Source: Akkermansiaceae bacterium (lineage in GTDB: Bacteria > Verrucomicrobiota > Verrucomicrobiia > Verrucomicrobiales > Akkermansiaceae). From it: DNA of 64,000 bases. Position numbers and translations under genes: made by a program. Location of the stretch: assembly GCA_017798145.1 (NCBI GenBank), contig CP059069.1, positions 1,101,226-1,165,225 of the forward strand, given 5' to 3'. Shown piece after piece: positions 9,331 to 18,167 of the stretch. The notes under the pieces are model-generated. The model was not told the DNA's origin, made no database searches, and worked only from the letters and a program-made list of their open reading frames with translations. Within the stretch, counting starts at the first letter, position 1. Every line of letters starts with the position of its first letter.

Positions 9331-9993
9331 ATGCTGATGAAACCGCTTCTCCACCTCATCCCCGCACTGGCCATCGCAGCCTGCGCCCCGCTGGGCAGCG
9401 AGCCGCCCAACCTCTCCGACCTCAAGACCCGGATTACCACCTACGCGGAAGATGGCACCTATCTCCGCGATCTCGAATCCGCGGTCGCCGGCGCAAAACC
9501 CTACCTCGGGCACCGCGCCGCCTCCGGCGAAAAGAACCTCACCGTCATCTTCGACATCGATGAAACCGTCCTCTCCAACCTTCCCCACATGAAAACCGCC
9601 GACTGGGGATACCAGCCGCCGCAGTGGGACATGTGGGTCGGCGAAGCCGATGCCCCCGCCCTAACCCCGATCCGCGAGATTTACCATACCGCCAGCGCGC
9701 TCGGCTACAAGGTCGTCTTCCTGACCGGCCGCACCGAACTTTCCCGCGCAGCCACCCACCGCAACCTCCGCAACGAGGGCATGGGAAGATACGACCGACT
9801 CATCCTCCGCCCCGCGCCCCGGAAAAACACCCCGTCCGAATCCGCCGTCGATTTCAAATCCCGCGCCCGCAAACAGCTCACGGAGGAGGGCTACACCATC
9901 GTCGCAAACTTCGGCGACCAACAAAGCGACCTCCAGGGCGGCTATTCCGAGCGCACCTACAAGCTCCCCAACCCGTTCTACAAAATCCCCTGA
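9331..9993 (+). CDS. HAD superfamily acid phosphatase lipoprotein
   Basis: A 220-residue class-B/plant-type acid phosphatase (HAD subfamily IIIB), close in plan to the e(P4) lipoprotein nucleotidase of Haemophilus. A lipoprotein signal ends in LAIAAC, so Cys at about residue 18 would be lipidated. HAD motif I VIFDIDETVLSN (about 72-83) supplies the nucleophile Asp and general acid; motif II VVFLTGRTE and motif IV FGDQQSDL follow. It would dephosphorylate nucleotides or small phosphomonoesters outside the inner membrane. The start may be two codons later. Confidence 0.88.
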   Translation: MLMKPLLHLIPALAIAACAPLGSEPPNLSDLKTRITTYAEDGTYLRDLESAVAGAKPYLGHRAASGEKNLTVIFDIDETVLSNLPHMKTADWGYQPPQWDMWVGEADAPALTPIREIYHTASALGYKVVFLTGRTELSRAATHRNLRNEGMGRYDRLILRPAPRKNTPSESAVDFKSRARKQLTEEGYTIVANFGDQQSDLQGGYSERTYKLPNPFYKIP

Positions 9994-10082
9994 CCGCGCA
10001 AGAAGGCGCTGCGTATTGCTGCCCGGCAGCCATGCTCTCCTTCCATCTTGATGCCAGGGCCTCTTCGGCAGACCCTCGTGCC

Positions 10083-11039
10083 ATGAACATCACAGTCCTC
10101 GACGGGCACACCCTCAACCCCGGCGACAACCCGTGGACCGCCATCGGAGCCCTCGGCAAACTCACCGTCCACGACCGCACCCCGACCGATGAAATCGTCG
10201 CACGCGCGAAAGGCGCGGACATCATCCTCACGAACAAGTGCCCGCTCTCCGCGGAGACGCTGGCGCAGCTCCCCAATCTCAAATTCATCTCCGTCCTCGC
10301 GACCGGTTACAACATCGTGGACACCGCATACTGCGCGGAAAAGGGCATCCCGGTCTCCAATGTCCCGATCTACTCCACCGATGCCGTAGCGGAGTTCGTC
10401 TTCTCCCTCATGCTCGATTTCTACAAACGCCCCGCCTTCCACAGCACCCTCTCCCACGAAGGCGCATGGGAAACCTCGAAGGACTTCTGCTTCTGGGAAA
10501 ACCCGAATTTCCGCGAGCTCTCAGGGAAAACCCTCGGCATCATAGGCTTCGGACGCATCGGCCAGCGCACCGCCGAGCTGGGAGCCGCGTTCAAGATGAA
10601 CATCCTCGGCCATTCCCGCTCCCGCTCCGCCGAAACCACCTTCCCCTTCGAGTGGGCATCCATCGAGGAGATCCTGGAAAAATCCGACGTCATTTCCCTC
10701 CACTGCCCCCTGACCACCGAGACCCACGGGATGATCAACGAGGCCGCCATCGCGAAAATGAAACCCACCGCCTTCCTCGTGAACACCGCCCGCGGCCCGC
10801 TCATCGACGAGCAGGCGCTGGCCGACGCGCTGAACTCCGGCCGAATCGCCGGTGCCGCCTGCGATGTCGTTTCCGCCGAGCCCATCCTCGGCACCAACCC
10901 ACTCCTCCGCGCAAAAAACCTCACCCTCACGCCCCACATCGCCTGGGCCGCAGCGGAAGCCCGCGCACGACTCATGCAAATCACTGCGGAAAACATCATG
11001 GCTTTCCAGTCCGGGAATCCCATACATCTCATTGGGTAA
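10083..11039 (+). CDS. D-2-hydroxyacid dehydrogenase (NAD-binding)
   Basis: A 318-residue cytosolic oxidoreductase of the glycerate/phosphoglycerate dehydrogenase type, interconverting 2-oxoacids and D-2-hydroxyacids. Rossmann motif LGIIGFGRIGQRTAELG (about 145-161), catalytic Arg in VNTARGPLIDEQAL, Glu in VVSAEPI and catalytic His in TPHIAWAAAEARARL are all visible. ISVLATGYNIVDTAYCAEKGIPVSN is the family substrate-side block. The start is the ATG of MNITVLDGHTL; the frame is open far upstream but runs through the phosphatase gene. Hydroxypyruvate is the likely substrate, by similarity only. Confidence 0.9.
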   Translation: MNITVLDGHTLNPGDNPWTAIGALGKLTVHDRTPTDEIVARAKGADIILTNKCPLSAETLAQLPNLKFISVLATGYNIVDTAYCAEKGIPVSNVPIYSTDAVAEFVFSLMLDFYKRPAFHSTLSHEGAWETSKDFCFWENPNFRELSGKTLGIIGFGRIGQRTAELGAAFKMNILGHSRSRSAETTFPFEWASIEEILEKSDVISLHCPLTTETHGMINEAAIAKMKPTAFLVNTARGPLIDEQALADALNSGRIAGAACDVVSAEPILGTNPLLRAKNLTLTPHIAWAAAEARARLMQITAENIMAFQSGNPIHLIG

Positions 11040-11223
11040 ACCGGCATCGCGACGCCCTTAGATTTACAGAATTGACTTCACCAATTTTTCATAACCGTTT
11101 GATTTTACTTGCCTTACGAAACCGAACCCACATTCCCATCGGCGATACGAAATCAACCTCTTTTTTTGATTGCCAATGATATCGAATCGAATTAAGGAAT
11201 GCCCGCCCACGGGCACCAAAACC

Positions 11224-11676
11224 ATGAAGAAACACACACGGAAATTCAGATCCGCGATGATCGCCTTCGTAGGCCTCGCCCTCATCCCAAGCTGCGCCGA
11301 CACCGGAAACGCGAACTCTGTCGCATTGTCCAAGGTAAATAAGGACGAATACCGCGTCAAATCCGTCCAGCACGGCAAGGCCTCATGGTATTCCATCAAG
11401 ACCAACTACGGCACCAAGACCGCCAGCGGCCAAACCCTCTGCAACAACGCCCCGACCGCCGCCCACAAGACCCTTCCCATGGGCACCAAGGTACGGGTTG
11501 TCAACATGGCCAACAACAAGTCCGAGGTTGTCACCATCAACGACCGCGGCCCGTTCATCAAGGGTCGCATCATCGATGTCACCATCGGCACCGCCGAAAA
11601 GCTCGGCTTCGTCAACCGCGGTGTCGTGCCCGTGAAGGTCGAGGTGCTCGACAAGGCGGAAAACGCCGACAGCTGA
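11224..11676 (+). CDS. rlpA: septal ring lytic transglycosylase RlpA family lipoprotein
   Basis: A 150-residue exported double-psi beta-barrel protein acting on peptidoglycan. Signal sequence ends in LALIPSC, a lipobox. The RlpA core has GKASWYSIKTNYGTKTASG (about 50-68), AAHKTLPMGTKVRVVNMAN and the VVTINDRGPFIKGRIIDVT block with the catalytic Asp. No SPOR domain is present, so it is the short form. Start taken at MKKHTRKFR; the 18 upstream codons look like leader. The 184 bases before it are AT-rich and probably contain the promoter. Confidence 0.9.
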   Translation: MKKHTRKFRSAMIAFVGLALIPSCADTGNANSVALSKVNKDEYRVKSVQHGKASWYSIKTNYGTKTASGQTLCNNAPTAAHKTLPMGTKVRVVNMANNKSEVVTINDRGPFIKGRIIDVTIGTAEKLGFVNRGVVPVKVEVLDKAENADS

Positions 11677-11713
11677 TCCCTGCCTCCTTGCCGCCCCTTC
11701 CTGAAAAAGGAAG

Positions 11714-11786
11714 TACCCCGGCTTGGATTCGAACCAAGGACCAAAAGATTAAGAGTCTTCTGCTCTACCAACTGAGCTACCGAGGC
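11714..11786 (-). tRNA. tRNA-Lys(CUU)
   Basis: Read on the minus strand, a 73-base cloverleaf with acceptor arm GCCTCGG/CCGGGGT (two G-U pairs), D-arm TAGCTCAGTTGGTAGAGCA, anticodon loop around GACTCTTAATC (anticodon CTT) and T-arm CTTGG-TTCGAAT-CCAAG with discriminator A. The 3' CCA is not encoded. Confidence 0.95.
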
Positions 11787-12524
11787 TTTGGAGTGGGGAA
11801 ACCTAGCCTCTGCCTCGGCAGATTGGCAACCAAAAACCTGCGACACCATAGTTCAACGGTGTCTTTTTCCGGGTATCCGCCGCTCCGGACATGCTGGGCT
11901 TACCGCAGGCTCTCACACGCGCGCCTGCCGTTCTCCACGATCACTCTCTTGGAGCGTTGCCCACAGGATCCCCGTCCGCTCTTGTGCCAGCCGTTGAACA
12001 TTGGGTGAAACGCTGCAGCAACCCCTTCATGAACTACCCCAGATCATGCATCCTGTTGGTGATACGCTCCTTGGTTTGCAAAACCCGCTCCGGACTCCGA
12101 CCTTCCGATCCGCCTCCAACCGACAGGCCACATCCGCCCCAAAATTCTCCATCATCCGCATCAAGGTCGGAACCGCTCCTTCTCCCCGACCCCAAAAGCA
12201 AACCGTCGGTCGCCCAGCCTGCCAAAAGATCCACCCCCTCGTATCCACTTGCGACTGCCTTACTCCCCTTTTCCCTAAAAAACTGAACCCCACCAACCTC
12301 TTCCCACTGATCACTTGGCACTTCTTCCACATCTCGCGACCCACCGCTTAGACCTTTTGCCAAAAGGAATTGCCGAGAAGGCAGGAACTGTGAAATCATT
12401 TCCGAACAGCGGCACAAATCCAGAACGTGATCCAATCCCGTTTCGGCAAGGACTTTTGGCAAACGGCCTTTCCTCCGGCGAGGGGGAAATTTGAAATAGC
12501 GGGAACCAAGCACATTCAGGCAGA
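11787..12524. other. gene-poor stretch with degenerate methyltransferase-like remnant
   Basis: No ORF here looks coding. The middle (about 12215-12345) resembles, on the minus strand, a much decayed relative of the scarred methyltransferase fragments found further right: GGAAGAAGTGCCAAGTGATC then GTGGGAAGAGG, and later GGGGTGGATCTTTTGGCAGG. The rest holds no recognisable element. Confidence 0.45.
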
Positions 12525-13469
12525 TCACTTGCCCAATTTTCCCCACCGCCTGGAGAACTCCCGTCCGGTGAAATCGCTTGCTTTGCCGCCCTTCGCCATC
12601 GCCTCGGCACGGTCGGCGCGGAGCAAGAGTTCCATCCTCACCTCTTCCGCCTGGGTCCAGGAACGGCCGTTGACCGTGGTCTTTGATCCATGACGCTTGG
12701 GAAGCACGAGGAACGGATTCGTTGGCAGATACCATGCTCCGAATCTGATCTGGGTCGCGGCCTGGGCATGCTCGGCAAGTTTCCGCATGGCGCTGGCGAG
12801 GGACTGGGGATCGAACGTGGTACGCACCGCAACGATATCGGCACATAGATCGCGTGCGTGTTCCGTCTTGCGGGGCATGAACGCCCAGACAAATAAAAAG
12901 CAGAACGCAACGACCATCGCGACCTGGCGGTCAAGCGCCAGGCCGCACAAACCGATCGGGAAAAACCACGGAATCGCCCACCACATGATCTCGGCACGTG
13001 TCGCCATGCGGCACCATCGGTTCCGCATTCCCGCGAACTGCGCCGCAACCAGTGCCTGAAGCTCGTAGCGGGACAGTTCCTCCAGCGCCCCTGTGGTCGC
13101 CACCACGATCTCGCGGTCCGAACATGGCAACATCGCGATATTGGGCACCTCACACCGGTAGGTCTGGATGCTCTCGACCGGCTCCACCAAGGCGATGGCG
13201 ATCTCGGTGACGACGTTGTCAAACTGTTGAGACGGCGGCTCGGGTTTCAAATGCCTGGCCAAGCGATCGGCAATTTTCCCCAACGGCAGCGTGAGCAGGA
13301 CCACAAAAGGAACCACCAGCGAAATGGCAACGGTCACCCCCCATGAAAAGGCCGGGATACCCTCCTCACTCACAAACCAGGATCCGACAAGAACCGCCCA
13401 TGAGATCACACTCCAGATACTGGCGATCATTGCCTGCCTGCGGGCGGCGGCTTCAAGTCCGATCAGCAT
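12525..13469 (-). CDS. M48-like membrane protein lacking the zinc site
   Basis: A 314-residue protein with two N-terminal transmembrane helices (about residues 12-35 and 42-65) and another pair around 185-215, the plan of HtpX/M48 proteases. The segment EIVVATTGALEELSRYELQALVAAQFAGMRNRW aligns by eye with the M48 block that normally ends in HExxH, but here the position reads AAQFAG, so both zinc His and the catalytic Glu are absent. The later EHARDLCADIVAVRTTFDPQSLASAMRKLAEHA matches the region of the third ligand. It is thus probably a non-catalytic pseudopeptidase. The family call is inference. Confidence 0.6.
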   Translation of the reverse strand: MLIGLEAAARRQAMIASIWSVISWAVLVGSWFVSEEGIPAFSWGVTVAISLVVPFVVLLTLPLGKIADRLARHLKPEPPSQQFDNVVTEIAIALVEPVESIQTYRCEVPNIAMLPCSDREIVVATTGALEELSRYELQALVAAQFAGMRNRWCRMATRAEIMWWAIPWFFPIGLCGLALDRQVAMVVAFCFLFVWAFMPRKTEHARDLCADIVAVRTTFDPQSLASAMRKLAEHAQAATQIRFGAWYLPTNPFLVLPKRHGSKTTVNGRSWTQAEEVRMELLLRADRAEAMAKGGKASDFTGREFSRRWGKLGK

Positions 13470-13605
13470 AAATGTGATTCGGACATAATCCGGATCACAC
13501 CATCATGGCAAGGCGAAGCTGTCTCATTCCGCGATCGGCCCACATCAAATGTGGTCTTACGGAAAGTGTCCGTGGCTCGCCTCAAGCCAGGACAAGACAA
13601 TGGGA

Positions 13606-14181
13606 TCAGCGCATCGCTTCGCGGAAATGCTTCCGGCACATGGAGACGTAGCGCTCGTTGCCGCCGATCTCGACTTGGGCACCCTCCTTGATCGCATTTC
13701 CATTGTCATCGGTTCGGAGATTCATCGTGGCTTTGCGGCCGCAGTGGCAGATCGTCTTCAGCTCGATCAGATTGTCCGCCCAACCCAACAGCGCCGCACT
13801 GCCAGGGAAGAGCTTGCCTTGGAAATCGGTGCGCAGGCCGTAGCAAAGCACCGGGATGCCGGTGTCGTCCGTAAGTTGGCACAGTTGCTCCACCTGCGGC
13901 GGAGTCAGAAACTGCGCTTCGTCGATCAACACGCAGGCGATGGGCGGCGTGGCATCGGTCGACCTGACAAGGGCGTGCAGGTCGTCGTCTTGGCTGAAAG
14001 TCCTTGCGTTTGCTTCCAAGCCGATGCGCGAAGCGATTTTCCCAATCCCGGCACGTTGGTCGATCTCAGGCGCTAGTAGCAGTGTGTTCATCCCACGCTC
14101 CTTGTAGTTATGGCTCGATTGCAGGAGGACGGTGCTCTTGCCCGCATTCATCGCAGCGTAGTAGAAGTAGAGTTTAGCCAT
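13606..14181 (-). CDS. tdk: thymidine kinase (TK1 type)
   Basis: Phosphorylates thymidine with ATP for salvage dTMP, in the cytosol. The 191-residue product has P-loop [13 protein letters not shown] (about 9-21), Walker [10 protein letters not shown], the lasso region [25 protein letters not shown] with the first zinc cysteines CHC, and the second zinc pair in CRKH near the C-terminus. Length and motif order are those of the E. coli-type enzyme. It stands alone, with a 267-base gap to the next minus-strand gene downstream. Confidence 0.95.
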   Translation of the reverse strand: MAKLYFYYAAMNAGKSTVLLQSSHNYKERGMNTLLLAPEIDQRAGIGKIASRIGLEANARTFSQDDDLHALVRSTDATPPIACVLIDEAQFLTPPQVEQLCQLTDDTGIPVLCYGLRTDFQGKLFPGSAALLGWADNLIELKTICHCGRKATMNLRTDDNGNAIKEGAQVEIGGNERYVSMCRKHFREAMR

Positions 14182-14448
14182 GGTGAGAGACCTGATGCTC
14201 GTCCCGCGGGGTGCGAAACCGAAAGCGGATACCTGCCGCTCACGCTACCTTTTCCGGTCCATCACTCAAGCGCGAAGCACTTCCTGCAAGAAGACAAGCC
14301 CCCCTATCGCGGGCAATCCGCGAACCCTGCAAGCATGGGGTCATAATGAAGTCGAACCGGCCTCACCGTCCCTCTGATCCATCTGACGGAAAGTGGATGG
14401 AAACGCATGAATGTGGAATGGCGGGGACTACCGCCACTCATGGAAACC

Positions 14449-15000
14449 CTACGCCTTGGGCCTCGTGGACTTTCCTTTTGGGCGGAGCATGGCCATACCG
14501 GTGATGATCAGCATCAGCAGACCTCCGCCAACCAGCAGGATATAGAAAGGACGCAGGGTGGGGCCGAGCCAGCTTCCCTGGTGGATGTTCATCAGCAGCT
14601 TCAGCGTGCCCTCTTCCCAACCGAACCAGTGCCCTCCGAAATGGTAGCCGAGCCCGGTCACCGACGTCGCGATCAACGGCGGCAGCAACACCCAGGCAAC
14701 AAGGCGGTGGCGGCCACGCGCACCGCGGGAAGCACGGGAGGCAAACAGTAGCCGCGCGCCGCTTATCGCCAGCAGGAGCAGGCCAAGCCCGGTGAAGGCA
14801 GTGTAGAGCAGTGAGACGGTCTCGCCGAGCACCATCCCGGTATGAAAATCCAGGATTCGCTGCCCGGTGGGTTTTTCCATGCCGAACCAGGAGCGACCCA
14901 CGCGGTAGAAGATCCCGGTGCTGAGGGAAATGAGCAAGGGCACGACGAGCCATAAGGCAAGGCGACGATGAAGGGGACGGGCGATGCGTTTCGCTGACAT
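14449..15000 (-). CDS. PepSY-associated transmembrane protein
   Basis: A 183-residue integral membrane protein with four hydrophobic helices at about residues 13-32, 58-84, 100-120 and 150-170. The pattern HRRLALWLVVPLLISLSTGIFYR, ILDFHTGMVLG and LLMNIHQGSWLG, with a His in each loop or helix start, matches the PepSY-TM family often linked to iron or haem reduction. Here it lacks the extracytoplasmic PepSY domain of the long forms. The conserved His residues could bind haem; this is inference. No iron-uptake gene is adjacent. Confidence 0.75.
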   Translation of the reverse strand: MSAKRIARPLHRRLALWLVVPLLISLSTGIFYRVGRSWFGMEKPTGQRILDFHTGMVLGETVSLLYTAFTGLGLLLLAISGARLLFASRASRGARGRHRLVAWVLLPPLIATSVTGLGYHFGGHWFGWEEGTLKLLMNIHQGSWLGPTLRPFYILLVGGGLLMLIITGMAMLRPKGKSTRPKA

Positions 15001-15183
15001 GGTGTGGGGGCGGTGCTAGGTGGAGCTGCTGCAGGATGCGACAACCCGGGAAATCGGGCTGGTTCGATCCGGTCGAAAAGTACGCGCGAATGTTCGCCGA
15101 GGTCGAGACTATTGCTATCGTGCTCATTACGCCGGGCACTTGCTAAAGGCCTTTCCCTTACGCATTGTGATTTCATGGACATC

Positions 15184-15942
15184 ATGAAAACCCTGCTCCT
15201 TGCGCTAGCGCTCGCCATCCCGGCTGGCGCGGCCACCGAACGCATCGCCATCGTCAAAACCGATGACGTCAGGACGGCAAATGGGAAATGGGATCGCTGT
15301 TTCAAAATCGCCCATGACAAGGGCATCAAGGTCTCCGCCGGGATCATCGCCGATTCGCTGGAGAAACAGGGCTCCGCATACCACCAGTGGCTGAGAAAAT
15401 GGGATGCGACCGGCATGGTTGAATTCTGGAACCATGGGTGGGACCACAAGCGCTGGACAGAGGGCGGGAAGAACAAATCCGAATTCGGGGGCTCCGGCTA
15501 TGCCCACCAGATCAAGCACCTCGAGAAAGCGCAGGCGGCTTACAAGAACGCGCTTGGAAAGGATTTCACGGTCTTCGGAGGCCCGTTCAACGCGATGGAC
15601 CAGGACACCGCGAAAGCCCTCGGCAAAATCCCCGAACTCAAGCTCGTCTTCTGCAACCCCGGCGCGCCCGCCACCATGGCGATGAGGGACAGGATACTCC
15701 TCCCCATGAGCCTGCGTGGTGAACACGACGGCACCGGCAAGCCGGATTTCCAAAAGTTCAAGGAAGACTACGCCAAAAAGGACAGCCCGAACCTCACCTT
15801 CGCCGCCATCCAGTTCCACCCCACGGGCTTCAGCGAAAAGGGATTCAAGGACTACGCCGCCATCCTCGATTTCCTGAAATCCGAGGGCTGGACCTTCATG
15901 CTTCCCAGCGAATACGCCGAGACCAAAAGGAAACGCAACTAA
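15184..15942 (+). CDS. secreted polysaccharide deacetylase-like protein
   Basis: A 252-residue protein with a clear signal peptide (MKTLLLALALAIPAGA). The mature part follows a NodB-like (beta/alpha)7 plan: VKTDDVR with the double Asp at the start, FWNHGWDHKRW with the His-x3-His-like pair, and a late QFHPTGF. This suggests a deacetylase of a polysaccharide or a relative with another deacylase role. An in-frame ATG three codons upstream is an equally possible start; the open frame further upstream is leader. Neighbouring genes do not indicate a pathway. Confidence 0.7.
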   Translation: MKTLLLALALAIPAGAATERIAIVKTDDVRTANGKWDRCFKIAHDKGIKVSAGIIADSLEKQGSAYHQWLRKWDATGMVEFWNHGWDHKRWTEGGKNKSEFGGSGYAHQIKHLEKAQAAYKNALGKDFTVFGGPFNAMDQDTAKALGKIPELKLVFCNPGAPATMAMRDRILLPMSLRGEHDGTGKPDFQKFKEDYAKKDSPNLTFAAIQFHPTGFSEKGFKDYAAILDFLKSEGWTFMLPSEYAETKRKRN

Positions 15943-16059
15943 GCAGTTTCATGCGACGGGGCCATCCCTTTCCAATCTCAGGGAAATATGAAATGCGGCG
16001 CCTGCCCCCAAAGATAAGCGGACTTGCATGGGAATGGCCGTGGCTGCAGGATCCGTAGC

Positions 16060-16737
16060 ATGGCTGATATCAAGGGGGCTCTCAGGAATATCCCGGAAAA
16101 ACAAACAGGTGAAGAACCCGCGGATGAGGGGCAAAAAGGCTATCTCCGGAGCTTCGGGTATTTTTCTGAGAAACTGATCAAGGACCTGGGGGCGCTGCAG
16201 GCATCCTATCTGATCGATCAGGCGGAATTGATCAAAGCGGAAGGCTCGGCGAATATCGATCTATCGGGGAAGAAGTCGGGCAAGCTAGGTGGACTCGTGC
16301 GTTTGATCGTTCTCTGCGCGGTTCTGATCCTGGCGATTGTGATAGGGAAAAAATTCCTGGGTTCGGGGACCGATGATCAGGCCACCCGTTCGGAATCCCA
16401 AACCGACAAGAGCCTGCCGGAAGTTTCGGGAAATGCCGGGGGACAGGAAGGGAGCCAGATGGAGGGTGCGCAGAAAACGGAGGATCCAATCACCGAACCG
16501 CAACCGGATTCCGGCTGGAAATCCCTTGATCTTGCAACGATTGAATATCCGGCAACCGTTCTATGCACGAAGGGTTTCAGCCTCCTGAACCACGAGGGAA
16601 AAGAAACCCCGATTCCGGTTGGAACCATGATCGAAATCGCGGATCGAACGGATCTGGGCACGCTGAAAATGCAAATCGATGGGGAGCTTTTCGTAGGGAA
16701 CGAATCCAGGGTCGCAGGGAATGTCGAATTGAAGTGA
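16060..16737 (+). CDS. single-pass membrane protein of unknown function
   Basis: Not recognised. The 225 residues contain a hydrophilic N-terminal part (about 1-75) with GYLRSFGYFSEKLIKDLGALQ, one transmembrane helix at about 83-105 (VRLIVLCAVLILAIVIG), a Gly/Gln/Glu/Ser-rich linker to about 155, and a small C-terminal domain (TVLCTKGFSLLNHEGKETPIPVG through ESRVAGNVELK) that looks like a short SH3-like barrel. The layout suggests a cytoplasmic N-terminus and an envelope-facing C-domain. GC and codon use are somewhat lower than neighbours. Confidence 0.6.
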   Translation: MADIKGALRNIPEKQTGEEPADEGQKGYLRSFGYFSEKLIKDLGALQASYLIDQAELIKAEGSANIDLSGKKSGKLGGLVRLIVLCAVLILAIVIGKKFLGSGTDDQATRSESQTDKSLPEVSGNAGGQEGSQMEGAQKTEDPITEPQPDSGWKSLDLATIEYPATVLCTKGFSLLNHEGKETPIPVGTMIEIADRTDLGTLKMQIDGELFVGNESRVAGNVELK

Positions 16738-16998
16738 CCGCCTACCCTTGCCTCTTTCCCGCAGCCTAGGGTTCCATGATTTGGCAGGGATGGCTTTCCA
16801 AGCCGTCCGGGAAAGGGTGCGGCACGATTCAGGCTGAAAGTGGAATCCTCCCGCCTTCCAAGATGGATGCAAACGAGCCGTGGGGTAGGATGTTGACGGG
16901 TGATGAACCGATGCCACAGAGCGGACGGTGCGGAGCAACTATCCCTGCCCGTTTCACGAAATCCGACATAGTCCTGCGCCAATCGGAAATGACCCCAT
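16738..16998. other. intergenic stretch at the island's left edge
   Basis: About 260 bases between the single-pass membrane protein gene and the first minus-strand gene of the accessory region. No coding frame, repeat or clear hairpin was recognised. Confidence 0.5.
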
Positions 16999-17628
16999 TC
17001 AATTCAAAAACGGGACGATCACACTCGAGGATCCATCCGAACCGAATGGCGGATCACCTTCGCACAGTCTCGGAAAAACACGGGCAGGAATCTCATACTC
17101 CCCTTTCATCTTCGTGGGACAGTCATTGAGCGGAACCTCCAGATCATCAAGGAATTCGAATTCCCCCCTATCCACCAAATGATCCAAATGGTACATCAGT
17201 TGATTTTGAAACGATGTCAGACTGCGCGCGGCACCCGAGAGGGTTCGGATCATCAGCTCGACTCTCGCAGGGCGTGGCACATCGTATCGGTCAAATGACC
17301 GCATGATTGCGGAATGAACCGCAACCAGCAGAGCCTTCGGATCCTTCCCGGGAATCCGGATGAGAACCGAATACCTGGATCGTTCATTCGTCACCAAAAT
17401 CACCTTCTCCTTCGTCCCTTTCATTCCGAAAGCCTCCTCGCAGCGCCAATTTGAAAACCACGGGTGCCCGCTCCCCTCCCATTCCTCCTGATTTGCCATC
17501 TTCACCAACTCAGGTGGTTTGATCCCGCAGAACTTCGCCACCTTCGCACTCAGGAGAAGATTCAGCGCAAGCCTCCCGGTTCCGGGAATGATTCTCGGCT
17601 CCTTGGGCTTTGAATTCACCCCGCTCAT
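16999..17628 (-). CDS. hypothetical protein (DUF6933-like)
   Basis: A 209-residue soluble protein. The stretch from about 25 to 115 (LLLSAKVAKFCGIKP, WFSNWRCEEAFGMKGTKEKVILVTNERSRYSVLIR, AVHSAIMRSF) resembles the DUF6933 group, small proteins of unknown function common in accessory regions; this assignment is tentative. The ATG overlaps the stop of the upstream HicB-like gene by four bases (ATGA), so the two are translated together. Position as the last gene of the HicB-HicA-HicB-like run makes it a possible toxin or accessory member. Confidence 0.6.
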   Translation of the reverse strand: MSGVNSKPKEPRIIPGTGRLALNLLLSAKVAKFCGIKPPELVKMANQEEWEGSGHPWFSNWRCEEAFGMKGTKEKVILVTNERSRYSVLIRIPGKDPKALLVAVHSAIMRSFDRYDVPRPARVELMIRTLSGAARSLTSFQNQLMYHLDHLVDRGEFEFLDDLEVPLNDCPTKMKGEYEIPARVFPRLCEGDPPFGSDGSSSVIVPFLN

Positions 17629-17936
17629 ATCGTCCTCCCACTGCCCGGTGCGAGGACAGACCCGAATGGCAAGAAGCCCAGCGCGGCTTTGGCTTCGGCA
17701 GCGGTTGGGTAGCGAGGGAGACCATCCACGGTTTCATTCATTGCCGCGAGGGTTTCCGCGTTGGCGCTGCGGTGCTCGGTTTCGTCGAGAATGATGCCGC
17801 AGAGTCGGGCGTAGGTATCCGCCTCGCTTTCTCCATGGCAGACGCCGCCTTCATAGAGATCCGGACAATAGCCGATGTAGCATTGATCTTCCTCCGACCA
17901 GCGGACGAAGCGATGATAAAGGTCTTCCGGTTTCAT
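17625..17936 (-). CDS. HicB-like antitoxin with RelB-like C-terminal tail
   Basis: A 103-residue protein in two parts. Residues 1-50 (YHRFVRWSEEDQCYIGYCPDLYEGGVCHG, YARLCGII) have the HicB RNase-H-like fold pattern. Residues 58-92 (NAETLAAMNETVDGLPRYP then TAAEAKAALG) match the C-terminal toxin-neutralising tail seen in RelB/DinJ-type antitoxins, and almost the same tail occurs in the antitoxin partner of the YafQ toxin at 20425-20640. It follows hicA after nine bases and overlaps the next gene by ATGA. It may neutralise a toxin in trans or that downstream protein. Confidence 0.65.
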   Translation of the reverse strand: MKPEDLYHRFVRWSEEDQCYIGYCPDLYEGGVCHGESEADTYARLCGIILDETEHRSANAETLAAMNETVDGLPRYPTAAEAKAALGFLPFGSVLAPGSGRTI

Positions 17937-17945
17937 GCTGGTGGT

Positions 17946-18152
17946 TCAATCGAAGAGTTCGCCCGGCAATCCGCTTTGGCGGATCATGGAGCGGAGGGTT
18001 CCTATCGGGATGTCTTTGCGCGGATGGGGAATGATGACCGTCTGGCCGAGCGCGTTCCGATATTTCGTGTGGCTGCCCTTTTGTGAGATGAAGCGGAAAT
18101 CGTGATCCGTGAGGATGCGGATGAACTCGGCGGATGAAAGGCGCTTCGGCAT
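17946..18152 (-). CDS. hicA: type II toxin HicA (mRNA interferase)
   Basis: A 68-residue dsRBD-fold mRNA interferase that would cleave transcripts when freed from HicB. Family signature: LSSAEFIRILTDHDFRFISQKGSHTKYRN, with the catalytic His in GSH, and VIIPHPRKDIPIGTLRSMIRQSGL, with the late Arg/Ile block. It lies 15 bases after the hicB antitoxin gene on the same strand, the antitoxin-first order. Translational start ATG of MPKRLSSAEF. Confidence 0.92.
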   Translation of the reverse strand: MPKRLSSAEFIRILTDHDFRFISQKGSHTKYRNALGQTVIIPHPRKDIPIGTLRSMIRQSGLPGELFD

Positions 18153-18167
18153 CGGGAGCGCGGTGGG

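Noticed and set aside
12034-12846. 270-codon minus-strand frame next to the M48-like gene
   Set aside because: Overlaps the M48-like gene in another frame; its only meaningful content is a faint trace of the repeat family, reported as a repeat remnant instead.
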